Below are positions 1 through 7,727 of a stretch of DNA of 59,995 bases, piece by piece. Under the pieces are notes generated by a model. It made no database searches and was not told the DNA's origin. It was given only the letters and a program-made list of their open reading frames with translations. Position numbers and translations under genes: made by a program. This DNA comes from Bryobacterales bacterium. GTDB lineage: Bacteria > Acidobacteriota > Terriglobia > Bryobacterales > Bryobacteraceae. How positions within the stretch are numbered: position 1 is the stretch's first letter; each line of letters starts with the position of its first letter. Where the stretch lies: contig PNAJ01000069.1 in the NCBI GenBank assembly GCA_003170295.1, forward strand, positions 1 through 59,995, written 5' to 3'.

Positions 1-59
1 TCAGCAGAGGGGTGCAGCGCAGGAGCTGTCCCGATTTTTCCAGTTTTCCTTACTCTGGA

Positions 60-1094
60 TTATTTGCGAACGAGCTGAACTTTGAGGGCTTTAACCCAAG
101 TTGCCTGCGCCGCTGTTAGTCTGGCTGATTCGGTCGTAGCGATATCCTTGGCATCGGCCATCCCTTGCTCAGCCGCGAGTTGAAACCATGCGACAGCCTG
201 GACGTAATCGCGCTCGAGGCGATCGGGCGCGTCAAACAGCAATCTGCCGAGATGGTATTCGCACATTGGAAGCCCCTTGGTTGCACACAATCGGAAATAC
301 CGGCGTGCCCGATCGAGTTCCTGAGGCACACCGATTCCTTTCTCGTATCGATTGCCGAGGTAGACCTGAGCCTGCGGACTACCCAGGAGGGCAGCCTGCC
401 GCATTCCCTCCAACCCCTTCCCGACATCGGCGGGCAAATCCCGACCCTCAATTTGGCGGACAGCAACTTCATAGAGCGCCGGGCCGTAATTCTTGGCTGC
501 GGCTTTCTGAAGCATGGTCAAACCGTCCGCTGCATCTTTGTCGACATGATCGCCACTAATTTCCCAGATCCCGACCAGGTACATGGCAGGGGGAAAGTGT
601 TTTTTGGATAGATCCTGGACTGACTTTACAGCACGATCGATCGCTTTTGTCTCGTTCCCTCGGAGGTCCTGAAGCGCGACATTGAAGGAACTACGTTGAT
701 GCTCTGCCTTCTCATCGAACCAAAGTTCCGGGAATCTGAAAGCCACCTCGATTGTCGCCAGAATCCTCACCGGTTCGCCATTCTTCATGCCCGGCGCGAA
801 CTCCCATTTCTCAATCGCCGCCTGCGCTCGTTCGTCCAGTCCAAAACCCAGTGGGCTAATAACGCTGATGTTCGCGGGACGGCCTTTTTCATTGACCACG
901 AGTTGAAAAATGACGGTTCCCTGTACGTGGTCGGCTCGCGCGTCTGGCGAGTATTCGGGTTCGACTTTTCGAAGTACTCGAGGCGGCGTAACTCCAGGGC
1001 CGATGCGAATCACATCGTCCGAGCCCACCGCCACCTGCGCGGTGAGTCTTCCGGCAGCGATCACGACGAGAAGCGGGAAAAGCTTGATAAACAT
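60..1094 (-). CDS. TonB C-terminal domain protein with Sel1-like repeats
   Basis: A 344-residue predicted envelope protein. Residues 1-20 form a signal peptide (hydrophobic LFPLLVVIAA core). Residues about 35-120 resemble the TonB C-terminal fold (PPRVLRKVEPEYSPDAR, then QGTVIFQLVVNEKGRP and a WEFAPG segment). Residues about 190-330 hold three or four Sel1/TPR-like helical repeats (MLQKAAAKNYGPALYEVA, YLGNRYEKGIGVPQ, AVAWFQLAAEQGMADAK). There is no proline-rich spacer and no long transmembrane anchor apart from the signal sequence, so it is unlikely to be a classical ExbBD-driven TonB; a periplasmic or surface protein interaction role is more likely. GGAAGA just before the ATG supports the start. 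No co-directional neighbour is close. Function is inferred from domains only. Confidence 0.85.
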   Translation of the reverse strand: MFIKLFPLLVVIAAGRLTAQVAVGSDDVIRIGPGVTPPRVLRKVEPEYSPDARADHVQGTVIFQLVVNEKGRPANISVISPLGFGLDERAQAAIEKWEFAPGMKNGEPVRILATIEVAFRFPELWFDEKAEHQRSSFNVALQDLRGNETKAIDRAVKSVQDLSKKHFPPAMYLVGIWEISGDHVDKDAADGLTMLQKAAAKNYGPALYEVAVRQIEGRDLPADVGKGLEGMRQAALLGSPQAQVYLGNRYEKGIGVPQELDRARRYFRLCATKGLPMCEYHLGRLLFDAPDRLERDYVQAVAWFQLAAEQGMADAKDIATTESARLTAAQATWVKALKVQLVRK

Positions 1095-1216
1095 TCTTCC
1101 GTAAGGATAAAACTTTCAGGTCATGCTGCGAGGCTACACGTTCGCTGACGAATGATCACTGACCGAAGGGGTGTCCCAAAACGCAAATTAGAAGTATGGC
1201 TACTCAGGCTGCGTTG

Positions 1217-1250
1217 CTGCTCCGCTCCCTTCGGTCACGGCTCGGTGCTT
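1217..1250 (+). repeat. Dispersed CCGCTCCC-CGGCTCGG repeat, copy 1
   Basis: Contains CCGCTCCCTTCGGTCACGG followed by CTCGGT. Near-identical copies lie at 12009-12036, 25811-25890 (an inverted pair), 32676-32705 and 50911-50943, all outside genes. This is the most diverged clear copy. Confidence 0.75.
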
Positions 1251-1392
1251 GCTGATCGTTGAGCGGCGACACGAGTGTCGACGCGGCACGCACGAGTGCG
1301 CGCGCCACAAGGCTGTCGGCGGTAACTGTAATCGGCAGTTTTGGATTGCCTCGCGGATCTGCTGACATCGCGCGGTGAAGTGGACTTAAAAA

Positions 1393-1434
1393 GGGCCGAT
1401 TGCCAATCGGCCGCAGGATGCATCCTGCCCCACA
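1393..1434 (+). repeat. Double-hairpin dispersed repeat, copy 1
   Basis: Two adjacent perfect hairpins, GCCGATTG-C-CAATCGGC (1395-1411) and GCAGGATG-CATCCTGC (1413-1428), followed by CCCACA. The same pair of hairpins occurs in opposite orientation at 57457-57499 with one inserted base, so this is a real mobile or amplified REP-like element rather than chance. Confidence 0.85.
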
Positions 1435-1463
1435 TGGTTTTCATCACAAAAAACGGAATTGGT

Positions 1464-1754
1464 TCAAATTATGCGGGTGCAGCGGATGGGGCGGACTTCG
1501 TGCTCGATCCACTCGGGGACGCTCGACAGGAATAGCTTCGTGTGGGGGAGTTCGGCGTGTTTGTCGAATTCGGCCTCGTTGGTCCAGGTGGATTGGATGA
1601 AAAATATCGCGGGGTCCCGCAGGGCTTGGGCCAGGTGGATCTCGATGCAGCCGGGTTCGGCGCTGGTTGGTCTTACGACCGCCTGCAAGCAATCGCTGAA
1701 CGCTTGTTCGCAGCCGGGTTTGGCATGGAATTGCGCGACTATGTACAGGGGCAT
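1464..1754 (-). CDS. Antibiotic biosynthesis monooxygenase (ABM/YgiN-like) domain protein
   Basis: A 96-residue single-domain protein. It begins MPLYIVAQFHAKPGCEQAF and carries the dimeric alpha-beta barrel pattern of the ABM family: a first strand with VAQFHAKPG, helix with CLQAVV, then EPGCIEIHLAQALRDPAIFFIQSTWTNE and the conserved FDKHAELPHTKLF helix. Family members are small cofactor-free monooxygenases acting on quinone-like or aromatic compounds, or heme-degrading or stress proteins; the substrate cannot be read from sequence. The ATG lies inside a TATAAATG context with no Shine-Dalgarno box. It stands alone between repeat-filled spacers. Confidence 0.85.
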   Translation of the reverse strand: MPLYIVAQFHAKPGCEQAFSDCLQAVVRPTSAEPGCIEIHLAQALRDPAIFFIQSTWTNEAEFDKHAELPHTKLFLSSVPEWIEHEVRPIRCTRII

Positions 1755-1817
1755 TTATACAGCTTAGCGAGCGTCACTTACCACCCGCCCTGATCCACTC
1801 GCAGCAAGTGGCATTGG

Positions 1818-1843
1818 TCCCCTCCCTCACGGTCAGGGTTCGG
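1818..1843 (-). repeat. Dispersed CCCTGACCGT-AGGGAGGGGA repeat, copy 1
   Basis: Read on the minus strand it gives CCGAACCCTGACCGTGAGGG followed by AGGGGA. A copy differing at a single base lies at 17668-17693 between hpnH and hpnA. Confidence 0.75.
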
Positions 1844-1857
1844 TTGAAGAGGCGGCG

Positions 1858-1908
1858 GCAGGGCACTGCCCTGCCCCACAGCGGCCGGCAGGCTAGCCTG
1901 CACCACAT
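1858..1908 (+). repeat. Two hairpins with CCAC tail
   Basis: First hairpin GCAGGGCA-C-TGCCCTGC then CCCACA; second a 14-base perfect palindrome GCAGGCT-AGCCTGC then ACCACAT. Outer stem (GCAGG/CCTGC) and tail are conserved with the other hairpins at 1413-1434, 2173-2195 and 57457-57479, while the inner stem differs with compensating changes. Confidence 0.7.
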
Positions 1909-1911
1909 TGC

Positions 1912-2052
1912 TTAGGGCTGGAGGTCGAAGGCGGAGCGCAGGCTGCCATCCCTGTAAAAGGGCACGGGGGTGTGCTCGTGGACGATCTGCCATGCGCCTC
2001 CACTGCGAGATACGCACACTGTTGCTCGCATCCAGAAACTGACTGGGCGCCC
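1912..2052 (-). pseudogene. C-terminal remnant of an NTF2/SnoaL-like (DUF4440-type) protein
   Basis: The last 46 codons before a TAA stop read GRPVSFWMRATVCV, then WQIVHEHTPVPFY and LRSAFDLQP. This is the conserved end of SnoaL/ketosteroid-isomerase-like proteins (typical pattern: R-T-V-x-x-R, WQIVHEH-x-S-V-P, DLKP). Upstream in the same frame the family resemblance is lost and no start with an NTF2-like N-terminus is found, so the 5' part is deleted or scrambled by the surrounding repeats. Read as a relic; an undetected frameshift is the alternative. Confidence 0.6.
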
Positions 2053-2172
2053 GGCCGCCTTAGTTGGTATGTTGTCAAGGATTATTTTTGCCGCTCGGCG
2101 ATTATTCTCGAAAACAGGGGTGTTGGCGGTTCTCTGCTTTTTGCCGCGCATGCTGCATGGCGGTTCGCGCCG

Positions 2173-2195
2173 GCAGGCGAAACCGCCTGCCCCAC
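2173..2195 (+). repeat. Hairpin with CCCCAC tail
   Basis: GCAGGCG-AAAC-CGCCTGC followed by CCCAC; same family as 1858-1908. It lies upstream of the metallo-beta-lactamase gene and points toward it. Confidence 0.65.
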
Positions 2196-2298
2196 CTGGA
2201 CGGCTGCCCCAGGCACGGCCGTTGCCGCAAGCGCGCGCGATTTTTCGGCGACAGGCTAATGGTGACAATCGCGCGGCGATCTGGCAGGATGAATTCAC

Positions 2299-3237
2299 AT
2301 GAAGCTCACAACGGCGCTGGTGTGGATCGTTATCGCGCAGGGTCAGGATCATCAGGTGAAGCAGTTCAAGGTCACGATCCTATCGACCATGCTCGCGGAT
2401 GAGGGCGTGGGAGAGTGGGGATTTGCGGCGCTGGTGGAGGCCGATGGGCGGAAGGTGCTGGTGGACACGGGGGCTCGGCCGGAGACGGTGCTCGATAATG
2501 CTCGCGATTTGAAGATCGATTTGAGCCAGGTGCGCTCGGTGGTGCTGACGCATTTTCATGGCGACCACACGGGAGGGTTGATGACGTTGCGCTCGGAGAT
2601 GAAGAAGCGCGACGAGAAGGCGCTTTCCGAGACGCATGTGGGCAAGGGGATTTTCTACAGCCGGCCGCTCGATGGCGGGGGCGAGGGGAATTCCATGATC
2701 GCGATGCGGCCCGCTTACCAAGCTACGGGCGGCAAGTTTGTGGAGCATGATCGCGCGGCCGAGATTTTGCCGGGCGTGTGGCTGACGGGTCCGATTGCGC
2801 GGACGTTTCCGGAGAGGAACTGGAGCGGGTCGGGAAAAGTGCGGACGCCGGGCGGGGTGGTGGAAGATACGGTGCCGGACGATCAATCTGTCGTGGTCAC
2901 GGCGCTGGAGGGATTGGTGGTGATCACGGGTTGCGGGCACGCGGGGATTGTCAACATCCTGACGGCGGCGGATGCGCAATTCGGCCACAAGCCGGTCCAT
3001 GCGGTGATCGGCGGGGTGCATCTGTTCGCGGCGAAGGACGAGCAGGTGGACTGGACCGCGGACAAGATGAAGAGCTTCGGCGTACATTACCTGATCGGCG
3101 CGCACTGCACGGGAATCGAGAGCTTGTACCGCTTGCGGAACCGGATCGGACTGAGCCGCAAGACCGCGGTGGTGGGCGCGGTGGGCGCGGATTTCACACT
3201 GGGCCAAGGGATCCACGCGGGGCGGGTCGCGCAATAA
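2299..3237 (+). CDS. MBL-fold metallohydrolase, DHPS (aminobenzene 5'-phosphate synthase)-like
   Basis: A 312-residue metallo-beta-lactamase-fold protein. The dinuclear-metal motif HFHGDH is at residues 85-90 (VVLTHFHGDHTGG), preceded by the strand VLVDTGA. Later ligands are seen in GCGHAGIVNIL and HLFAAKDE, with IGAHCTGIES near the end. This set matches the branch annotated as 7,8-dihydropterin-6-methyl-4-(beta-D-ribofuranosyl)-aminobenzene 5'-phosphate synthase, a poorly characterised group, so the exact reaction is uncertain. The N-terminus (TTALVWIVIAQGQ) may be a short signal sequence, which would place the enzyme outside the cytoplasm. AGGATG eight bases upstream of the ATG is an acceptable ribosome-binding site. 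The gene stands alone. Confidence 0.88.
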   Translation: MKLTTALVWIVIAQGQDHQVKQFKVTILSTMLADEGVGEWGFAALVEADGRKVLVDTGARPETVLDNARDLKIDLSQVRSVVLTHFHGDHTGGLMTLRSEMKKRDEKALSETHVGKGIFYSRPLDGGGEGNSMIAMRPAYQATGGKFVEHDRAAEILPGVWLTGPIARTFPERNWSGSGKVRTPGGVVEDTVPDDQSVVVTALEGLVVITGCGHAGIVNILTAADAQFGHKPVHAVIGGVHLFAAKDEQVDWTADKMKSFGVHYLIGAHCTGIESLYRLRNRIGLSRKTAVVGAVGADFTLGQGIHAGRVAQ

Positions 3238-3280
3238 CTTCGGAAACTCAAACGGCTCGGGGCGCGCCTAAGTGATTTGT

Positions 3281-3289
3281 TGCTAGAAT
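3281..3289 (+). promoter_or_regulatory. Extended -10 promoter element of the outer-membrane protein gene
   Basis: TGCTAGAAT is an extended -10 box; transcription would start near 3296, four bases before the GTG start. There is no -35 or Shine-Dalgarno sequence. Inference from motif and spacing. Confidence 0.4.
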
Positions 3290-3299
3290 GTGAGAACGC

Positions 3300-4169
3300 G
3301 TGAAGTCACCTGTCCGTAGTGTAATCCTCCTCCTTTGTCTATCGATATCGATTGTTTCGGCGCAAACGCCGCCGTCGACCACGACACAGACGCCGAATCC
3401 GGCTTCCGCTCCGCCGCCGCCTCTTCCGCCGGATGAGTATAAAAATTTGAGCGACATTTCGGTGGAGTTGTATTACTGGCTGCCAAAGTGGACTTCGAGT
3501 ATGCGCCCGGGGAAGGCGAATCTCGATGGGGATAGTGCGACGCTGGGGTCCGGTGTGGACTTCGGGGGGAAGGCCAAGGCGGCTGAGGGAATCCTGGTGA
3601 CGACTCCGGCGGGGCGCGCGAATCTGCTGGAATTCACGTATTTCAGGACCAAGCAGGACGGCAATGAAACCGCGCCGACGGCACTGATCCTGTTCGGGCA
3701 GCCGTTCAATGCGAGCGACGTGCTGGGGTCGGCGACCAATATTCAGCACGCCAAGGTGACGTGGAATTACCTGACGTATCCAGACCCTCCGGGAGTCCAC
3801 AGATTTCGTTTTCGCACGCTGTGGGGAGTTGAGTATACATCAATGACGGCGCGTTTCGACGCTCCGGGGGATATCTATGCGTCTCCGGTGCAGGGCTCGC
3901 GGTCGGTTATCTTTCCGTCGCTGGGTGCGGGAATGGAATATCACATTTCGAAACACCTATACTTTGAAGCGCGCGGATCGGGGTTTGCGTGGCCGCATAA
4001 AGCGATGCAAGGGGACGGGGAAGCGAAACTGTCGCTGCGACTTTTCAAACAACTGGATATCGTCGCGGGCGGCAGAGAATTCTACTTCCGAACGAATCCG
4101 CAGAAGGATTATTATCTGAAGGCCAACATGTGGGGTCCCTACGGGGGTCTGCGATGGACGTTCAAATAA
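3300..4169 (+). CDS. Predicted outer-membrane beta-barrel protein, function unknown
   Basis: A 289-residue secreted protein with GTG start. Residues 1-22 are a signal peptide (SVILLLCLSISIVSAQ), followed by a Thr/Pro/Ser-rich linker (residues 23-45, ending PPPPLPPDEYKN). The rest alternates polar and hydrophobic residues with aromatic girdles (ISVELYYWLPKW, LLEFTYFRTKQ, FRFRTLWGVEYTS) and ends in RWTFK, consistent with an 8-12-stranded barrel. A GMEYHISKHLYFEARGSGF stretch near the C-terminus is typical of porin-like outer-membrane proteins of acidobacteria. No specific family is recognised. It is convergent with the IclR gene; the two reading frames abut with no gap. Confidence 0.75.
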   Translation: MKSPVRSVILLLCLSISIVSAQTPPSTTTQTPNPASAPPPPLPPDEYKNLSDISVELYYWLPKWTSSMRPGKANLDGDSATLGSGVDFGGKAKAAEGILVTTPAGRANLLEFTYFRTKQDGNETAPTALILFGQPFNASDVLGSATNIQHAKVTWNYLTYPDPPGVHRFRFRTLWGVEYTSMTARFDAPGDIYASPVQGSRSVIFPSLGAGMEYHISKHLYFEARGSGFAWPHKAMQGDGEAKLSLRLFKQLDIVAGGREFYFRTNPQKDYYLKANMWGPYGGLRWTFK

Positions 4170-4955
4170 TCAAGCGCGGGCGGCCGCGGAGATCGCGGTG
4201 CAGGCCTGCTTCAACTTCGGCGCGAGCGAGCGGGCGCGATTCACGTCCATGCGGAAGACCGGGCCGGAAATGCTGAGAGCGGCCACGACGCGTCCGGACG
4301 GACCTGGCGTTGCTGGATCAAAAATGGGCGCGCCGATGCAGCGTCCTTCCAACTCATTTTCCTGATTGTCGATGGCGTAGCCTTGTTCGCGGACGCGCTC
4401 CAGCTCGTTCATCAGGGCAATGCGGCTGACGATCGAGTGGGGGGTGAGACGCGGGAGGCCTTTGAGGCGGAGCAGGCGCAGCAATTCCTTTTCAGGCAGA
4501 GCGGCGAGGAGGACCTTGCCGATGGCGGTCGAGTGCAGGTGGCGGCGGTTGCCGATTTTCGACGACATGCGCACCGATTGCGAGCTTTCGACGGTGTTGA
4601 TGACCACCACTTCCCCGGCGTCGAGAATGCCGAGATTGACGGTTTCGCGGCAGGACTTGGCGAGATCCTCCATTCTGGGCTGCGCGACACGATTCAGGAT
4701 TTGCTCGATGGGAAAGGGCTGTTGCAGGTCGAACAGTTTTCGCGCGACGCGATAGCCGCCGTCCCCGGCACGATCGACGAAGCCGCGCGATTCGAGGGTC
4801 GAGAGGATGCGATAGACCGTGGCCTTAGGCATGTCGACGGCGCGGGCGAGGTCGGAGAGTTTCACGCCGGTGGGTTTATCCTTGATATTTTCAAGGATGT
4901 CGAGCGTCTTGTGAAGTACCAGAACTCCGCTGGTTTCGGCCGGGCTCGCTTTCAT
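4170..4955 (-). CDS. IclR-family transcriptional regulator (KdgR-like role proposed)
   Basis: The start is placed at the ATG at 4955 (MKASPAET), 27 codons inside the longest frame, because it has GGAAC seven bases upstream and the frame before it overlaps the promoter region. The 261-residue product has an N-terminal winged helix (LHKTLDILENIKDKPTGVKL, SDLARAVDMPKATVYRILST) and an IclR effector domain (KIGNRRHLHSTAIGKVLLAA, GYAIDNQENELEGRCIGAPI, VVAALSISGP). IclR proteins bind small organic acids. It is divergently transcribed from a uronate isomerase-like gene and flanked by GH88 and a TonB receptor, so control of uronate or pectin catabolism is the natural inference. Motifs for autoregulation lie between the two genes. 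Confidence 0.92.
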   Translation of the reverse strand: MKASPAETSGVLVLHKTLDILENIKDKPTGVKLSDLARAVDMPKATVYRILSTLESRGFVDRAGDGGYRVARKLFDLQQPFPIEQILNRVAQPRMEDLAKSCRETVNLGILDAGEVVVINTVESSQSVRMSSKIGNRRHLHSTAIGKVLLAALPEKELLRLLRLKGLPRLTPHSIVSRIALMNELERVREQGYAIDNQENELEGRCIGAPIFDPATPGPSGRVVAALSISGPVFRMDVNRARSLAPKLKQACTAISAAARA

Positions 4956-4969
4956 ATCTGTTCCACATA

Positions 4970-4997
4970 GTAATACACTCTGGTTCACATTCGTCAA
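4970..4997 (-). promoter_or_regulatory. Promoter of the IclR gene
   Basis: Read on the minus strand: TTGACG (4997-4992), 16-base spacer, TATTAC (4975-4970). The spacer contains the TGTGAACCA half-site, so an IclR dimer bound there would block its own gene. Motif-based. Confidence 0.55.
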
Positions 4998-5004
4998 GGG
5001 GCGG

Positions 5005-5033
5005 TTGACATCGCCAGGAAAGTTTTCTATTCT
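5005..5033 (+). promoter_or_regulatory. Promoter of the uronate operon
   Basis: TTGACA (5005-5010), 17-base spacer, TATTCT (5028-5033): the best housekeeping-type promoter in the first 25 kb. Start of transcription is expected near 5040, giving a leader of about 36 bases. Confidence 0.65.
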
Positions 5034-5075
5034 CAAGTGGCGGGATGCGATCCGCTGCGTCCCACGATGTGAACC

Positions 5076-5900
5076 ATGACTGCTTCACCGATCTCCACCG
5101 ATACTTGTTTCCTGCGCGGGACCCACGCGAAAAAAGGGCGGGCCGAGTGGCTGAATCCAAGCTCCGGCGCAGTACGCCAGTTGCATTATGGAAGGATTAT
5201 TCTCGACTCGGGAAGCGTTCGCTTCAAGAATCAAAACCACGAAACGGGTCTGATTTGTTTGAACGGGCAGGCGGAAGTGAAGGCCGGCGGGTCCGCGTTT
5301 TCGATGGGGCTGTACGATTCTTTGTACGTGCCGAGAGATTCCGAGATCGAAGTCGCGGCGGCTGGAGAGGGATGCGATCTGGCGGAAATTTCTGCTCCGG
5401 TGGAGCATTCCTACCCGCTGCAATTCGTTCCTTACGAGAGAGTGAAGAGCGATCCGGGACTGCATTTCAAGACCGGGGCGACGTCATTCGAGCGTACGGT
5501 AAATATTCTGATCGGCAAGAACGTGGAGGCGGGCCGCATCCTGGCGGGGGTGACGTTCAGCCAGCCGGGCAACTGGACTTCGTGGCCACCGCATGAGCAT
5601 GCCGCGATGCTGGAAGAGGCGTACGTCTACATCGCGATGCCTGCGCCGGCGTGGGGCATGCAGTTTGTCTATACCGATCCGAAAACGCCCGAGATGGTGC
5701 AGGTGGTGCGCGAAGGCGATTGCGTGGTGATGCCCGCGGGCTACCACCCGAACGTCGCCGCGCCGGGCGGATCGATCAATTTTCTGTGGATCATGGCGGC
5801 CCATCGCGAGGTGGAGGACCGGCAATTCGGCGTCGTCAATGTGCAACCCGAGTATGCCGGCGGCGGATCGGGTCTGGAATCCGGCCGCGCGACGAAATAA
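5076..5900 (+). CDS. IolB/KduI-type deoxy-uronate isomerase
   Basis: A 274-residue bicupin. The second cupin shows the IolB-family core NWTSWPPHEHAAMLEEAYVY (residues 166-185), with metal ligands expected at H173, H175 and E180/E181, then GMQFVYTDP and the final ligand in MPAGYHPNVAAPG. IolB (5-deoxy-glucuronate isomerase, inositol pathway) and KduI (5-dehydro-4-deoxy-D-glucuronate isomerase, pectin pathway) are related; sequence is closer to IolB, but no inositol genes are nearby whereas GH88, IclR and a TonB receptor are. I therefore infer a KduI-like task: isomerising the 4-deoxy-5-keto-uronate released by GH88. It heads a plus-strand operon with the DUF4861-GH88 gene 15 bases downstream. 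Cytoplasmic; no signal peptide. Confidence 0.85.
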   Translation: MTASPISTDTCFLRGTHAKKGRAEWLNPSSGAVRQLHYGRIILDSGSVRFKNQNHETGLICLNGQAEVKAGGSAFSMGLYDSLYVPRDSEIEVAAAGEGCDLAEISAPVEHSYPLQFVPYERVKSDPGLHFKTGATSFERTVNILIGKNVEAGRILAGVTFSQPGNWTSWPPHEHAAMLEEAYVYIAMPAPAWGMQFVYTDPKTPEMVQVVREGDCVVMPAGYHPNVAAPGGSINFLWIMAAHREVEDRQFGVVNVQPEYAGGGSGLESGRATK

Positions 5901-5915
5901 TCTGAGGATTTCTCG

Positions 5916-7655
5916 ATGAAGCTTTCAATGCTGAACGCCGCGCGCACGGATCGGAGTTGGTGGTCGGGGCGAAAACATGGGGACAGACCGCTCTGTCCAT
6001 CCGGCGCCGAAGAGACGCGTGTTCTCGCGAAGCATCGCGACCGCCTTGGGACAGAGTGGTCAGTCCCCATTTTCTCGCGCATTGCGGCATTGGCGTTCTG
6101 TGTAGGTTCGCTGGCATTGGCTGAGCCGCGGATCAAGGTGATCAAGGTCGCGATTACCAATCCGTTGAACGTGGGACGGATGGCCGAGGACGTAACGATT
6201 CGGGTGGCCGATCTTAAACGCATCGCGCCGGATTTCAAGGCTGCCGCGGTGATCGTGACCACGAGCGACGCGTCGAATCTGGCGGAGGACGCGCGAACGC
6301 TCGAGACCGTGGAACTGCCTTCGCAGGCCGACGATCTCGATGGCGACAACAAGGCCGATGAAATTGCGTTTCAGATCGATTTGAAGCCGCGACAGACGCG
6401 CATCGTCACCATCGCGTACGGGGAGCAGTTCACCATCGCGCGTCTGCGTGGCGCATACCCGAAGCGCTCTCACGCGAAGTTCACGACGAAGTATGAAGGG
6501 CTGGGCTGGGAATCGGACCTGACGGCGTGGCGTATTTATTTCGACAAGCGCAATGCTATCGATCTGTTCGGCAAGAAGAGGCCGGGCCTGTATCTGGAAA
6601 TGTTCGGCACGCCGGATTGGGATTATCACGGTGAATCGCCGCTGGGGCGCGATATTTATGACGTGGGCGACGGACTCGGGCTCGGCTCGGTCGGCGCGCT
6701 GGTGAACGGCAAAGCGGAGAAAGTCGCGGACGTGGCGGAGCGCAAATGGCGCATCCTGAGCGACGGACCGGTACGGTCGATTGCCGAACTCGAATATAAG
6801 GGATGGAAGATCGGCGGCCGGGAAATCGATCTCGTCAGTCGTATTACGACTTGGGCGGGAGAGTTCGGATTCGAGCATTCGATTCGTGCGACTAATGCGG
6901 ACGGGATCACATTCGTCACCGGTCTGCCCGCGAAGGACGGCGTAAATCCGGCGGGCGCAAGCGGCGATCTTTCGATGCAAGTTATTGCCACGTGGGGACA
7001 TCAAGTGGTCGCGCCGGGTGCGAGGAAGAAGATCATGGTGCCGGATCAAGACCTCGGGCTGGCTCTGTTCGTCCCACGCGATCAATCGGGCGATGCCTTC
7101 GACGATGGGTTGGATCACCTCGTTAAATTAACGTCCGCTTCCGCGCACTGGTACGTCGCGGCGGTGTGGGATCAACTGCACAGCGAGGAGATCTCGAGCG
7201 GGAGCGCCTACAGCATGCATCGCGGTGAAGGATCCGGCAAGCTGATGCCGGCGACGGCGACTCCTTCGCGCGATTCTTTTATAGAGTATGTGGGCTCAAT
7301 GAGCGCGCGCATGGCGAAACCGGCTGCGATCGCGATTCTCTCAGTAGCGGCCGCTCCTGAAACCGCTCCGGTCGATACTTTGGTCGAGACGCATCGGACT
7401 TACAAAGAGGCGATCGCGCTGCTGCGCCAATCCGCCGACCGCACCGCGAAAACCTACGAGGCGGAGGTGCTGAAAAACGACCCGGCGTCGATGGACAAGG
7501 CAAGGGGCTCGGGATTTTTCACCGAGGGCGACAATAATGGAAATTGGCGAGTCCAAAAGGGATATTTCTGGACCGGCGGATTCTGGGCCGGCGAGTTGTG
7601 GAAACTCTTCGCCGCAACCGACGATCCGCGTTACAAGGCTCTTGCGACGACGTAG
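5916..7655 (+). CDS. DUF4861 plus start of GH88, interrupted by in-frame amber stop
   Basis: This is the 5' part of a gene whose homology continues in the same frame after the TAG at 7653-7655. Residues 1-10 and 54-70 look like the two halves of a signal peptide (hydrophobic [16 protein letters not shown]); residues about 18-54 are encoded by an inserted dispersed repeat (5967-6082). Residues about 75-470 match DUF4861-type proteins found with polysaccharide lyases and uronyl hydrolases. From about residue 500 the GH88 fold begins ([31 protein letters not shown]), and the stop falls inside that domain. If real, the product lacks a catalytic GH88 domain. TGG to TAG is the simplest explanation, since Trp is common at this place in the family (my recollection). 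Suppression or a sequencing error are alternatives. Confidence 0.8.
   Translation: MKLSMLNAARTDRSWWSGRKHGDRPLCPSGAEETRVLAKHRDRLGTEWSVPIFSRIAALAFCVGSLALAEPRIKVIKVAITNPLNVGRMAEDVTIRVADLKRIAPDFKAAAVIVTTSDASNLAEDARTLETVELPSQADDLDGDNKADEIAFQIDLKPRQTRIVTIAYGEQFTIARLRGAYPKRSHAKFTTKYEGLGWESDLTAWRIYFDKRNAIDLFGKKRPGLYLEMFGTPDWDYHGESPLGRDIYDVGDGLGLGSVGALVNGKAEKVADVAERKWRILSDGPVRSIAELEYKGWKIGGREIDLVSRITTWAGEFGFEHSIRATNADGITFVTGLPAKDGVNPAGASGDLSMQVIATWGHQVVAPGARKKIMVPDQDLGLALFVPRDQSGDAFDDGLDHLVKLTSASAHWYVAAVWDQLHSEEISSGSAYSMHRGEGSGKLMPATATPSRDSFIEYVGSMSARMAKPAAIAILSVAAAPETAPVDTLVETHRTYKEAIALLRQSADRTAKTYEAEVLKNDPASMDKARGSGFFTEGDNNGNWRVQKGYFWTGGFWAGELWKLFAATDDPRYKALATT
5967..6082 (-). mobile_element. MITE-like dispersed element M1 inside a signal-peptide coding region
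   Basis: About 116 bp with imperfect inverted ends: GGCGAAAACATGGGGACAGA at the left and CAGTCCCCATTTTCTCGCGC at the right. Each end also contains a smaller palindrome (GGACAGACCGCTCTGTCC). It is inverted relative to copies at 53628-53737, 59222-59335 and 59971 onward. Here it is translated in frame and splits the signal peptide of the DUF4861-GH88 protein. Confidence 0.8.
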
Positions 7656-7727
7656 ACATCGCGGCTCCTGGGCAATGAGCACAAAGAAAATCACGATACC
7701 GGATTCTTAAATCTATATTCTTCCGTT

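Larger units (their letters stand above)
1095..1463. other. Intergenic spacer rich in dispersed repeats, no gene seen
   Basis: About 370 bases without a convincing coding frame. It holds one copy of the CCGCTCCC-type repeat (1217-1250), a stretch of short CG-rich palindromes around 1263-1310 and a double-hairpin element (1393-1434). The short frames here have no recognisable protein signature and change character at the repeat borders. Confidence 0.6.
1755..2298. other. Spacer with four short repeats and a decayed gene end
   Basis: About 540 bases without an intact gene. It contains one CCCTGACCGT repeat (1818-1843), three hairpins ending in a CCAC tail (1858-1880, 1888-1908, 2173-2195) and the C-terminal remnant of an NTF2-like gene (1912-2052). 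The rest shows no protein signature in either direction. Confidence 0.6.
4959..5076. promoter_or_regulatory. Candidate IclR operator half-sites
   Basis: TGTTCCACAT at 4959-4968, TGGTTCACAT at 4981-4990, and the exact reverse complement ATGTGAACCA at 5067-5076, overlapping the start codon of the isomerase gene. The outer pair is a perfect 10-base inverted repeat that brackets the TTGACA/TATTCT promoter, a layout that fits looping or roadblock repression. Confidence 0.5.
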
